A stretch of 6,845 bases of DNA, from positions 1 through 6,845 of the forward strand of contig CADCWH010000282.1 of the NCBI GenBank assembly GCA_902806395.1, in the 5' to 3' direction. This document shows positions 1 through 6,054 of this stretch, piece by piece. Position 1 is the first letter of the stretch; the number at the start of each line of letters is the position of its first letter. The translations under genes were made by a program, and so were the position numbers. The notes beneath the pieces were generated by a model, which saw only the letters and a list, made by a program, of their open reading frames with translations, was not told the DNA's origin and did no database searches. The DNA comes from an uncultured Thermomicrobiales bacterium (GTDB taxonomy: Bacteria; Chloroflexota; Chloroflexia; Thermomicrobiales; UBA6265).

Positions 1-1
1 C

Positions 2-1264
2 GTCTTCGCCATCTTCGCCCTGGCGCTCGCCATCATCCCAGCCGGGGCGCAGGCGCCGCTGAGCCAGCTCAACCTGAATGCCTACCAGTGCCCAGCCGGC
101 TACGACCAGATCATGGATTGCACCAAGCTCTCCGGCGTCACCGTCGCGGTCAGCCAGGATGGCCAACCGCTCGCCACCGTCACCAGCTCGGCCGCCGAGG
201 GCGCCACGCTGGACCTGATGTTCGGCGCGGCCATCGCCCTGGAGGTCACCGGTGGCGCGCCGGAGGGGACCGTCCTGACCGAGTCCACGCTGGCGTTCGA
301 CGCCATCGAGGGGCAGAACCCGGTCACCCTGGTCTTCGTCGGCCAACCGGCCCCGGCCGAGGCCTACCTCGACCTGGTCGCCTGGTACTGTCCTGCGAAC
401 TACGCCGACATGGCTGACTCCTGCGACCGGCTCGGCGACGTCTACGTCGATGTCCTACAGGACGGCTCACCGCTCGGCCAGGTCAAGACCACGACGACCG
501 AGAGTGCCACCATCCCGCTGGCCGTTGGGTCAGACATCGAGCTGGTGATCGCCGGCGGCGTGCCGGAGCGGTCGGAGCTGGAGTCGGACTTGGACCTGTC
601 GTTCACGGCCGTGGCCGGCGAGAACGCGGCGATGATGGTCTTCGTCGCCCAGGACCCCGCGCCACACACCGACACCAACGCCCTGGTGGTCGAGGCCCTT
701 GTCTGCCCCGTCGCCTACGAGGGCAACAACTACGCCGCCGATTGCCTCGGTGAGCCGGACATCGACGTCACCGTGACCCGCGACGCCGACGGGTTCACCA
801 TCACCACCCCGACGGGCGACGAGGGGATCGCCGCCTTCCAAGGTCTCGGCGAAGGCACCTACACGATCGAGCTGGGCGTGCCTGGCGACTTCGCGGACTT
901 CCTGACCGTCTGCGGCACCCCGGACGGCTTCGAGCCGCGCCAGGTCGACAACCCGGACACCAACCGGATTGGCGTCTACCTGGCCCCGGTCGAAGAACTG
1001 ACCTGCACCTTCTTCATCATCCCGGTCAACGCCCAGGGCGAGCCGACCGTCGCCCCGACGGCCACCGCCAAGCCAGCCACCGCCACGGCGACCCCGACGC
1101 GGGGCCCGGGCCAAGTGGGCAGCCTGCCGGACACCGGTACCGGCTCGACGGCGAGCGGCACGACCGCCTCGCTGGGGACGTCTCTGGTCCTCCTGGGCCT
1201 GCTCGCCCCGATCATGCTGGTCGCCATCGGGGGCTTCAACGCCCGGCGATCCGGCACCCGGTAA
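2..1264 (+). CDS. LPDTG-anchored surface protein, three modules (5' partial)
   Basis: Secreted protein predicted to be covalently attached to the cell wall by a sortase; its ligand or role is unknown. Alignment with the paralogue at 1901-2872 shows that about nine N-terminal residues lie upstream of the window. The visible part (420 aa) opens with the rest of a signal peptide ending PAGAQ. Three modules follow, each opening with a CP...C pair: C30/C40, C130/C141 and C235/C248. The third resembles a CnaB/transthyretin-like fold (GIAAFQGLGEGTYTIELGVP) and has a further pair, C304/C335. Next are a Pro/Thr/Ala stalk (about 345-370), LPDTG at 375-379, a hydrophobic segment (about 390-411) and the basic tail NARRSGTR. 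The family is not one I can name. The sorting signal is clear; the fold assignment and disulfide pairing are inference. No sortase gene lies in the window. The stop is TAA, followed 10 bases later by a strong hairpin. Confidence 0.87.
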   Translation, partial: VFAIFALALAIIPAGAQAPLSQLNLNAYQCPAGYDQIMDCTKLSGVTVAVSQDGQPLATVTSSAAEGATLDLMFGAAIALEVTGGAPEGTVLTESTLAFDAIEGQNPVTLVFVGQPAPAEAYLDLVAWYCPANYADMADSCDRLGDVYVDVLQDGSPLGQVKTTTTESATIPLAVGSDIELVIAGGVPERSELESDLDLSFTAVAGENAAMMVFVAQDPAPHTDTNALVVEALVCPVAYEGNNYAADCLGEPDIDVTVTRDADGFTITTPTGDEGIAAFQGLGEGTYTIELGVPGDFADFLTVCGTPDGFEPRQVDNPDTNRIGVYLAPVEELTCTFFIIPVNAQGEPTVAPTATAKPATATATPTRGPGQVGSLPDTGTGSTASGTTASLGTSLVLLGLLAPIMLVAIGGFNARRSGTR

Positions 1265-1274
1265 CCTCGGGAGT

Positions 1275-1308
1275 CGTGCCGGCCGGGATAGTCACCCCGG
1301 CCGGCACG
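1275..1308 (+). terminator. Hairpin terminator after first surface protein
   Basis: A perfect 13-bp inverted repeat (arms CGTGCCGGCCGGG at 1275-1287 and its complement at 1296-1308) with an 8-base loop starts 10 bases after the TAA stop. No T-run follows, so it is a GC-only stem rather than a textbook intrinsic terminator, as is common in high-GC genomes. Confidence 0.65.
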
Positions 1309-1355
1309 GACCCACCCCGGGGCATCCCCCGGGGGCGACACGAGAATGGGAGCTT

Positions 1356-1394
1356 GGCCAGTGCCGGGGCGGATCGACCGCCCCAGCACTGGCC
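1356..1394 (+). terminator. Second strong hairpin, possible backup terminator
   Basis: A 17-bp inverted repeat with a single mismatch (C1365 opposite A1385) has arms at 1356-1372 and 1378-1394 and a 5-base loop, ATCGA. It lies 47 bases beyond the first hairpin and again lacks a T-run. It could be a tandem terminator, an mRNA 3'-end stabiliser, or a binding site for a dimeric protein; the structure is certain, its role is not. Confidence 0.5.
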
Positions 1395-1668
1395 GCCCAG
1401 TTAACGGCCACCTTCTCCGAGAGCGATCCCGCACAATCGAGGATCGTCGTCGGGGACCTCGCCTGACACATCGCGGGACCTCGACGGGTACGAACCTGGT
1501 CTCGATCGTTCCCACCAGCGACCGAGGCACGCGCGACGTCCACCTCGCTACCCCTCCAAGATCGGGGTCTGCGCTCCCATTAGCGGCCTCCCTGTCAGCC
1601 ACTTGGTCCGTGGATCACCCAACGCCAGCCTTCGAGCGCATGAGGTTAGGGATAACGCCTGTGGGGCA

Positions 1669-1697
1669 TTGCCGGGCGGATCTGACCCCAGTACGAT
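1669..1697 (+). promoter_or_regulatory. Candidate sigma70-type promoter for second surface protein
   Basis: TTGCCG (1669-1674) and TACGAT (1692-1697) are separated by 17 bases; each matches four of six consensus positions. Transcription would begin near 1704 and leave a leader of about 195 bases before the start at 1901. This is a pattern match only, and such matches occur by chance. Confidence 0.3.
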
Positions 1698-1900
1698 ATG
1701 GACATGGGTGGAACCGGGGTCCGGCTGTCGCGCCCCCAGCACTCCCCCTGGACATGAGAAGGAGCACCCTGCCTAGCGATTGAACATGCCTCGACACCGG
1801 CCCGGTGAGACCAGGCTCAGACCTACCCCGCGCCGCCGGGCGGCGCCACCCGATCACCATCCGCCCCGAGTACACGCACTCCGAAAGGCCTGTCATCAGT

Positions 1901-2872
1901 ATGAAGCGCCTCCCGTTCCTCTCGTTCGCCTTCGCAATCTTTGCTCTAGCCCTGACCATCCTCCCCGCCGGGGCACAGACCGAGCCGGCCGAGCTCAATC
2001 TCAATGCTTACCAGTGCCCGGCCGACTACGACCAGATCAGCGACTGCGTCAAGCTCTCGGGCGTGGCCGTCGATGTCAAGCAGAACCAGGCCCAGTTGGT
2101 CCAGCTCGTCACCTCCGCCGAGAGCGGCGTGACCGCCGAACTGACGGTGGGCGCGTTCATCGACCTGGAGATCGTCGAGATTCCCGAGGGTACGGAACTC
2201 CAGGCAGACGCGGCCCTGTCCTTCACCGCGGTCGCGGGCCAAAACCCGGTCACCCTCATCTTCATCGAGCAGGGTGAGGAGACCCCGGTCGCCGAGTCGA
2301 GCGACCTGATCGTCCGGGCCCTGGTCTGCCCGGTGGAGTACGAGGGGGAGACGGGGGCCGACTACGAGGCCAACTGCGAGCCCGAGCTGGATATCGCCGT
2401 CACCGTGACGGGTGATACTGCCGGGACGCCCATCGAGGGGGCGACCGGTGACGATGGCAGCGTGACGTTCATCGACCTGGCCGAGGACGATTACACCATC
2501 GAGCTGGGTGTCCCGGGTGACTTCGCCACCTTCCGGACGGCCTGCACCCCGAACGGGGTCGACCCGCGGACGATCACCGAAAACCCGAACACGAACCTGA
2601 TCAGTATTCGCCTCGCCCCGGCAGAGACGCTGACCTGCACCTTCTATGTCATCCCGGTCAACGCTCAGGGCGAACCTACGGTCGCCCCGACGGTCGCCGC
2701 CACGGTGGCCCCGACCCAGCCGGCGGGCCAGGTCGGCAGCCTGCCGGATACCGGGACCGGGTCCGCCGCGACCACGGGCGGGGTGACGATTCACCCGGGG
2801 GCATTCCTCAGCCTGGTGGTCGTGGTCGGGATGGTCATTCTCGCGGCGTCACGCCGAACGACCACCCGTTAA
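1901..2872 (+). CDS. LPDTG-anchored surface protein, two modules
   Basis: Complete 323-aa paralogue of the upstream gene, predicted to be exported and sortase-linked to the wall; function unknown. I chose the ATG at 1901 because it gives a clean signal peptide: basic MKR, a hydrophobic stretch to residue 21, then PAGAQ with likely cleavage near residue 25. GAAAGG at 1883-1888 is a rather distant ribosome binding site. An in-frame GTG at 1805 would bury the signal peptide behind 32 extra residues. Module 1 has C39/C49. The last module has C143/C159, a transthyretin/CnaB-like stretch (GSVTFIDLAEDDYTIELG) and C215/C246. A Pro/Thr/Val stalk (about 255-277) precedes LPDTG at 281-285, a membrane segment (about 300-316) and the tail SRRTTTR. 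Compared with its neighbour it lacks one whole middle module, while the stalk start IPVNAQGEPTVAP and the anchor GQVGSLPDTGTGS are identical. The sorting signal is seen; the fold is inferred. Confidence 0.92.
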   Translation: MKRLPFLSFAFAIFALALTILPAGAQTEPAELNLNAYQCPADYDQISDCVKLSGVAVDVKQNQAQLVQLVTSAESGVTAELTVGAFIDLEIVEIPEGTELQADAALSFTAVAGQNPVTLIFIEQGEETPVAESSDLIVRALVCPVEYEGETGADYEANCEPELDIAVTVTGDTAGTPIEGATGDDGSVTFIDLAEDDYTIELGVPGDFATFRTACTPNGVDPRTITENPNTNLISIRLAPAETLTCTFYVIPVNAQGEPTVAPTVAATVAPTQPAGQVGSLPDTGTGSAATTGGVTIHPGAFLSLVVVVGMVILAASRRTTTR

Positions 2873-2890
2873 TCGTTCGCTCGATGCGAG

Positions 2891-2919
2891 GGTTGATCGA
2901 CGCCCAGTAGCGATCAACC
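2891..2919. repeat. Small inverted repeat before the main terminator
   Basis: Arms GGTTGATCG (2891-2899) and CGATCAACC (2911-2919) form a 9-bp stem with an 11-base loop, just 4 bases before the large hairpin. It may assist termination or be an accessory 3' structure. Confidence 0.4.
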
Positions 2920-2923
2920 GCGA

Positions 2924-2970
2924 AAAGACGGCCTGGCCGGGCAACCTCGTTGCCCGGCCAGGCCGTCTTT
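2924..2970. terminator. Bidirectional intrinsic terminator, 22-bp perfect stem
   Basis: Arms at 2924-2945 and 2949-2970 are perfect complements over 22 bp with a 3-base loop (CTC). Reading +, the stem ends in TTT (2968-2970). Reading -, it ends in TTTT (complement of A2923-2926). It therefore fits termination of both the + strand surface-protein gene and - strand transcription coming from the ArsR-family locus. It starts 52 bases after the TAA stop. Confidence 0.85.
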
Positions 2971-3045
2971 GGCGCAGATACGACATCGCGGAGAACGTCA
3001 ACCGAGACACGATATGCCGCCCGAACATATGCGCGGTGAATCATG

Positions 3046-3067
3046 TTTAGGCTGCCTTTAGGCTGCC
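3046..3067. repeat. Tandem duplication of an 11-mer
   Basis: TTTAGGCTGCC occurs twice with no spacing (3046-3056 and 3057-3067), with no mismatch, in an unassigned gap. It could be polymerase slippage or paired binding sites. Confidence 0.7.
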
Positions 3068-3145
3068 GTCGCACCCTGGCCACCACCCCAGCCAATAGCT
3101 AACGTTTGACGAACGACTCGCTCGACCGCAGCAACGCGTGAGTCG

Positions 3146-3543
3146 CTAACGACCCTCTACTCCATTCGTCGGCCTTGAACCGTGAGCGGGGTCCGGCGGC
3201 ATCGTGTCGCAGCGCCGACTGGCCCCGTACGACGCTGCCAGGGGCAGCGACTCGGCGGGCAACACGCTCTCCATCGGAGCAATCAGTTCTCGCCACGCCA
3301 CCGGATCGAGCGAGTAATAGATCCACTGGGCGTCACGACGAGCGTGCACCAGCCCAGCCTGGCGCAACTTGGCAAGGTGGTAAGAGACGAGCGGTTGGGC
3401 CAATTCCAGTTCGTCTATCAGGTCACAGCACAGGTTTCGGAATGTGCCTGGATCGTCAAGATGCGGAGGCGATTGCGATCCCCGAGAAACGTGAACGTCT
3501 CGACCGCCCGATCAACGGCCACGTCTTCGGACATCGAGACCAT
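3146..3543 (-). pseudogene. ArsR/SmtB-family repressor, one-base frameshift
   Basis: Metal-responsive winged-helix repressor family. The - strand frame opens with GGAGG (3548-3552) four bases before ATG at 3543 and encodes an N-terminal helix then FLGDRNRLRIL, the usual ArsR opening. That frame stops at TGA (3418-3420), giving only 41 aa. The next frame carries the rest: LCCDLIDELELAQPLVSYHL (metal-site helix and recognition helix), then KLRQAGLV and a wing ending QWIYYSL. Adding one A in the AAA run (TTT at 3435-3437 on +) yields ...AHSENLCCDLIDEL... with normal family spacing and a 132-residue protein. The Cys-Cys before DL lies where ArsR proteins carry metal-binding thiols. The C-terminal 40 residues look unstructured. 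It is divergent from the CDF exporter, which it would be expected to repress. A sequencing or assembly indel cannot be excluded; a programmed frameshift is less likely. Confidence 0.78.
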
Positions 3544-3575
3544 GACACCTCCAACATACGCGGTAGGACCGACCC

Positions 3576-3588
3576 TGATGTCACATCA
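3576..3588. promoter_or_regulatory. Candidate ArsR-family operator palindrome
   Basis: TGATGT-C-ACATCA is a perfect 6-1-6 palindrome, AT-rich against a GC-rich background, 33 bases upstream of the ArsR-family start. Its - strand overlap includes TTGATG, a possible -35. Position and symmetry fit an autoregulatory operator; binding is inference. Confidence 0.38.
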
Positions 3589-3893
3589 AATCCTACGGGC
3601 TGACGCGGGCGGAGACCCGGATCGGCACGGAACCCGGTCGGAGCTCACTCCGCCGCCACGAGAGGTCTGACCGCTCGACGAGCAGGAGGCGCCGACCCTG
3701 TCGGTCATCGGGCGGGCCGAATTGCTGGCCCGGGACGCGACCGAGCCTTCCCTGAACCGGTGCAGCGCAGGAACGCCGGATCAGGGCGCGGGCTCGCGCC
3801 GGGACGCGGACCGGGCGGTGCGAACCCCGCCATCTTCGTCATGGGGCCCGGTCCGTGCTGGCCCCAATCATCGCCGCGGGCCCGCGATGCCAC

Positions 3894-3902
3894 TGCTACA
3901 CT
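3894..3902 (+). promoter_or_regulatory. Candidate extended -10 for the CDF gene
   Basis: TGCTACACT matches the extended -10 form TGN-TAnnnT, about 50 bases before the CDF start. No good -35 is visible at 16-18 bases upstream, which extended -10 promoters can tolerate. Transcription would start near 3909. Confidence 0.33.
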
Positions 3903-3953
3903 GCCGGCGAGCCACGGCCGGATGGCAGGGTACGGGATGGGACTGAGGACCGC

Positions 3954-5123
3954 ATGGATCGACGCTCGGGAGAGGACCATCGCGACGCCACGGCACAGGG
4001 CCGAGATGGGGACCACGGCGATCGCGAGCACACGGCGACACACGACCACGAATCCACCGGGGATCATGACCACGGCGGCAGTCACAGCCACGACCACGGC
4101 CCGGGTGGTCACGACCATGACCATGGGAGTGGCCTGGTCGGCTGGTTCCGGAGCACGTTTGCCCACTCGCATGACGCCGCCGACAAGGTGGACGCCGCGA
4201 TGGCGACCAGCGATCGTGGCATCTGGGCCCTGAAGATCTCCCTCGTTGGCCTCGGCGTCACCGCGCTCCTCCAGGTCGTCATCGTCGCCGTCTCCGGCTC
4301 GACGGCCCTGCTGGCCGACACGATCCACAACTTCGGCGACGCGGCGACCTCGATCCCGCTCTGGATTGCCTTCTCCCTCCAACGCCGGGCCCGGTCGCGT
4401 CGCTTCACCTACGGCTACGGCCGGGCCGAGGACCTGGCCGGCCTGGTCATCGTCGGCCTGATCTTCATCTCGGCCTGTGTTGCGGGGTACGAGTCGTTCT
4501 CCCGCCTGCTCGACCCCCGGCCGATCACGCACCTGTGGTGGGTGGCGGCGGCGGGGGTCATCGGATTCGTCGGCAACGAGGCGGTGGCGGTCTTCCGGAT
4601 CCGGGTCGGGGAGCAGATCGGCTCCGCCGCCCTGATCGCGGACGGCCAGCATTCCCGGGTCGATGGCTTCACGTCGCTGGCGGTGGTCGTCGGCGCGATT
4701 GGGGCGGCCGCCGGGGTGCCCATCCTCGACCCTCTCATCGGCCTGCTGATCACCGTGGCGATCCTGTTCATCGTTCGCGACGCCGCCCGAGCTGTCTTCG
4801 GCCGGATGCTGGACGGCATCGAGCCAGGTATCCTCACCGACATCGAGCAGGCGCCACTGCAGGTCGCCGGCGTGGATGAGGTCCACCAAGCCCGGGCCCG
4901 CTGGCTCGGTCACAAGGTCTACGCCGACCTGCACATCACCGTGGACTCCACCCTCTCGGTCTCCGAGGCCCACGACATCGTCGAGCGAGTCCAGGCCGCC
5001 CTGGCCGAGGAGATCCCCGCCCTCGGCGAAGCCACGGTCCATGTCTGCCCGCGCGGTGATAGCCAACCCCAAGGGCACAGTCCTGCTCACGCCGTGGTCG
5101 CGGGTGCGGCCGTCACCGCGTAG
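3954..5123 (+). CDS. Cation diffusion facilitator (CzcD/ZnT-like) metal exporter
   Basis: Inner-membrane proton-coupled exporter of divalent metal (Zn, Co, Cd, Ni or Fe class), 389 aa. ATG 3954 is chosen because GAGG (3945-3948) sits five bases upstream and the earlier in-frame codons are not family-like. Residues 9-73 hold 15 histidines in HDH/HSH clusters, a likely cytosolic metal-binding tail. Membrane helices follow: about 90-113, 117-141, 160-180, 195-213, 226-251 and 256-275. HNFGD (125-129, helix 2) and HSRVD (233-237, helix 5) are the paired HxxxD metal-transport sites typical of zinc-type CDFs. The C-terminal part (about 280-367, with KVYADLHITVDSTLSVSEAH) matches the cytosolic ferredoxin-like dimerisation domain. 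After it comes a short Ala-rich tail with two more His. It diverges from the ArsR-family pseudogene, its probable regulator. The family is certain; the metal cannot be read from sequence. Confidence 0.95.
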   Translation: MDRRSGEDHRDATAQGRDGDHGDREHTATHDHESTGDHDHGGSHSHDHGPGGHDHDHGSGLVGWFRSTFAHSHDAADKVDAAMATSDRGIWALKISLVGLGVTALLQVVIVAVSGSTALLADTIHNFGDAATSIPLWIAFSLQRRARSRRFTYGYGRAEDLAGLVIVGLIFISACVAGYESFSRLLDPRPITHLWWVAAAGVIGFVGNEAVAVFRIRVGEQIGSAALIADGQHSRVDGFTSLAVVVGAIGAAAGVPILDPLIGLLITVAILFIVRDAARAVFGRMLDGIEPGILTDIEQAPLQVAGVDEVHQARARWLGHKVYADLHITVDSTLSVSEAHDIVERVQAALAEEIPALGEATVHVCPRGDSQPQGHSPAHAVVAGAAVTA

Positions 5124-5140
5124 GCCGTGCGGCCAGGGAA

Positions 5141-5165
5141 CCGGTCCATCGTCGGGTCGGACCGG
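5141..5165 (+). terminator. Weak hairpin after CDF gene
   Basis: CCGGTCC (5141-5147) and GGACCGG (5159-5165) form a 7-bp stem with an 11-base loop, 17 bases after the CDF stop. There is no T-run, so termination is uncertain. Confidence 0.28.
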
Positions 5166-5187
5166 CCGACTCCTCGACGGAGCGACC

Positions 5188-5310
5188 ATGCCCAAGGGAC
5201 CGCATCGAGACGACATGCGGCGGTGGCTAAGGAGTGCACCAGGCGGGAAACGTTTCACGGTGGCGAACGGCGTGTTCGTCGGCGTGCCATGCCGTGACGG
5301 TGCCGGGTGA
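5188..5310 (+). CDS. Possible 40-aa small protein, unknown
   Basis: ATG 5188 has GGAG at 5179-5182, five bases upstream, and a frame of 40 codons ending in TGA (5308-5310), 22 bases before the next gene. The peptide begins MPKGPHRDDMRRWLR, is basic, has one Cys and matches no family I know. It lies in the 209-base gap between the CDF and glutaredoxin-like genes. It may be chance: the only support is the ribosome binding site and the position. Confidence 0.2.
   Translation: MPKGPHRDDMRRWLRSAPGGKRFTVANGVFVGVPCRDGAG
5247..5256. promoter_or_regulatory. Palindrome GAAACGTTTC
   Basis: A perfect 10-bp palindrome with an AAACGTTT core lies 77 bases before the glutaredoxin-like start. LacI-family operators often have a similar core, but no such regulator is in the window. 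Function is speculative. Confidence 0.22.
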
Positions 5311-5332
5311 CGAGTCTCGGGGGGAACCAGGC

Positions 5333-5611
5333 GTGGAGGACGTTGGCACGTCCCCGATCCTCTATACCCAGGTCGGTTGCGCCGACAGTCTGCGAGTACG
5401 GGACTGGCTCATCACGCACGACGTCTCCTTCGTCGAACGCGATGTCACCGTCGTCCCCGATGCGGCGATGGGACTCTACCGGACCGGCACCTTCGCCACC
5501 CTGCTGGTGGTCGGCGTGACGCGGGTGCTCGGCTTCAGGCTCGCCAAGATCGCGGTGGCGTCAGGACCTCGCGGGAGCGGGACCGGCGCGGGCGAGCCCG
5601 GCGCGGGTTAG
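5333..5611 (+). CDS. Glutaredoxin-like protein with CADS site
   Basis: Small (92 aa) thioredoxin-fold protein, expected in the cytosol, where glutaredoxins reduce disulfides or handle glutathionylated or metal-bound thiols. GTG 5333 is chosen because it follows a GGGGGG run (5319-5324) at eight bases and starts just before the first strand. Residues 8-12 (PILYT) form strand 1. The active-site loop GCADS (15-19) has the monothiol CxxS form. Helix 1 and strand 2 (DVSFVERDVT) follow, then LLVVGVTRVLGFR for strands 3-4. Two oddities: the second active-site Cys is Ser, and the near-universal cis-proline after the Thr before strand 3 is Leu (ATLLVV where ATPVVV is usual). The C-terminal 12 residues are Gly-rich. 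Its stop interlocks with that of the convergent MerR-family gene. Activity as a classical reductase is doubtful; a binding or monothiol role is possible. Confidence 0.75.
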   Translation: MEDVGTSPILYTQVGCADSLRVRDWLITHDVSFVERDVTVVPDAAMGLYRTGTFATLLVVGVTRVLGFRLAKIAVASGPRGSGTGAGEPGAG

Positions 5612-6042
5612 CGACCTCCGGCCTCCACCACCGATCCCGGTGCGTCGTCGCAACCTTCTCTACCCCAGCCGATGACGGCGCAATCGTCGAAGGTCACGCA
5701 CCCGCAGCGCAGGCTTTCCCCGAGTACGTCCCGCATCCGGCTGGCACGGGCGATCAGGGCGTCCACCTCCGCGATCTTCCGCTCGGCCAAGCGGCGCCAT
5801 CGATCCGATGCCGTGACGCCCGCCGGGAAGTCGTGGAAGAGTGCCCGCGTCTCGGCCACGGTGAACCCCGCCTCCCGCGCCATCCGCACGACGGTCAGGC
5901 GGGTCAGCACGTCCGGGCCATACCGGCGACGACCGTTCAGGCGCCGTGGCTCGGGCAGGAGTCCGACGCTCTCGTAGTAGCGGATCGCGGACGGGCGGAT
6001 ACCCGCCCGATGAGCCACCTCGCCAATGCCCAAGGTATCCAC
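5608..6042 (-). CDS. MerR-family regulator with CxCx5C cluster
   Basis: Cytosolic dimeric activator of the MerR family (144 aa), which distorts long-spacer promoters when it senses metal, redox or drug signals. GTG at 6042 is chosen because GGGGGAGG (6047-6054) sits four bases upstream and the HTH begins at once. Residues 4-70 form the winged HTH: IGEVAHRAGI, the signature IRYYESVGLL, RRYGPDVLTRL and the second helix pair EAGFTVAETRALF. Residues 78-108 form the dimerisation helix. The sensor end has C113, C115 and C121 (CGCVTFDDC) plus C131. This matches the last three cysteines of SoxR's CX2CXCX5C iron-sulfur motif, with Ser110 where the first Cys would be. A metal-thiolate site (as in MerR, CueR or ZntR) or an altered Fe-S site are both possible. 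It is convergent with the glutaredoxin-like gene and divergent from the small Cys-Cys gene, its likely target. Confidence 0.94.
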   Translation of the reverse strand: MDTLGIGEVAHRAGIRPSAIRYYESVGLLPEPRRLNGRRRYGPDVLTRLTVVRMAREAGFTVAETRALFHDFPAGVTASDRWRRLAERKIAEVDALIARASRMRDVLGESLRCGCVTFDDCAVIGWGREGCDDAPGSVVEAGGR

Positions 6043-6054
6043 TGGGCCTCCCCC

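Larger units (their letters stand above)
1265..1900. other. Long intergenic region between the two surface-protein genes
   Basis: This 636-base gap has no convincing gene: the short frames crossing it are not protein-like and run through the hairpins. It holds two hairpins just after gene 1 (1275-1308 and 1356-1394). Between them are the self-complementary blocks CCCCGGGG (1315-1322) and CCCCCGGGGG (1326-1335). Further on are a candidate promoter (1669-1697) and a GC-rich palindromic block (GCGCCGCC at 1830-1837 opposite 1839-1846) about 55 bases before the second gene's start. The length suggests independent transcription of the second gene with a long leader. Confidence 0.6.
3544..3953. other. 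Divergent intergenic region, ArsR-family gene to CDF gene
   Basis: This 410-base gap carries the palindrome at 3576-3588 and a candidate extended -10 at 3894-3902. From 3671 one + frame stays open with a protein-like stretch (LDEQEAPTLSVIGRAELLAR, about 3674-3733) that then turns into low-complexity sequence. It has no start with a ribosome binding site, so it may be a decayed gene fragment or chance. The near-repeats ACCCGGATCGG and ACCCGGTCGG occur near 3617-3646. I see no RNA gene. Confidence 0.5.

Noticed and set aside
530..1114. 194-codon - strand frame within the first surface gene
   Set aside because: Mirror frame of a strongly supported + strand gene; composition is Arg/Gly-rich.
1315..1335. 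CCCCGGGG and CCCCCGGGGG blocks as a repeat array
   Set aside because: Only two short self-complementary blocks; no spacer-repeat periodicity, so neither a CRISPR array nor an iteron set.
1346..1783. 145-codon + strand frame in the long gap
   Set aside because: It begins next to the second hairpin and translates through it, has no convincing ribosome binding site and no protein-like pattern.
1805..1900. Upstream GTG start for the second surface protein
   Set aside because: It would add 32 residues before the signal peptide; ATG 1901 gives a normal export signal.
1946..2794. 282-codon open frame on the - strand
   Set aside because: Antisense to the second LPDTG gene, with low-complexity Arg/Gly/Asp composition typical of a shadow.
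2835..3095. 86-codon - strand frame
   Set aside because: It reads through the 22-bp terminator stem and the tandem 11-mer, so it is unlikely to be coding.
3705..5258. 517-codon open frame on the - strand
   Set aside because: It lies antisense to the clear CDF gene, is rich in Arg/Gly/Asp with no recognisable domain, and is a high-GC mirror frame.
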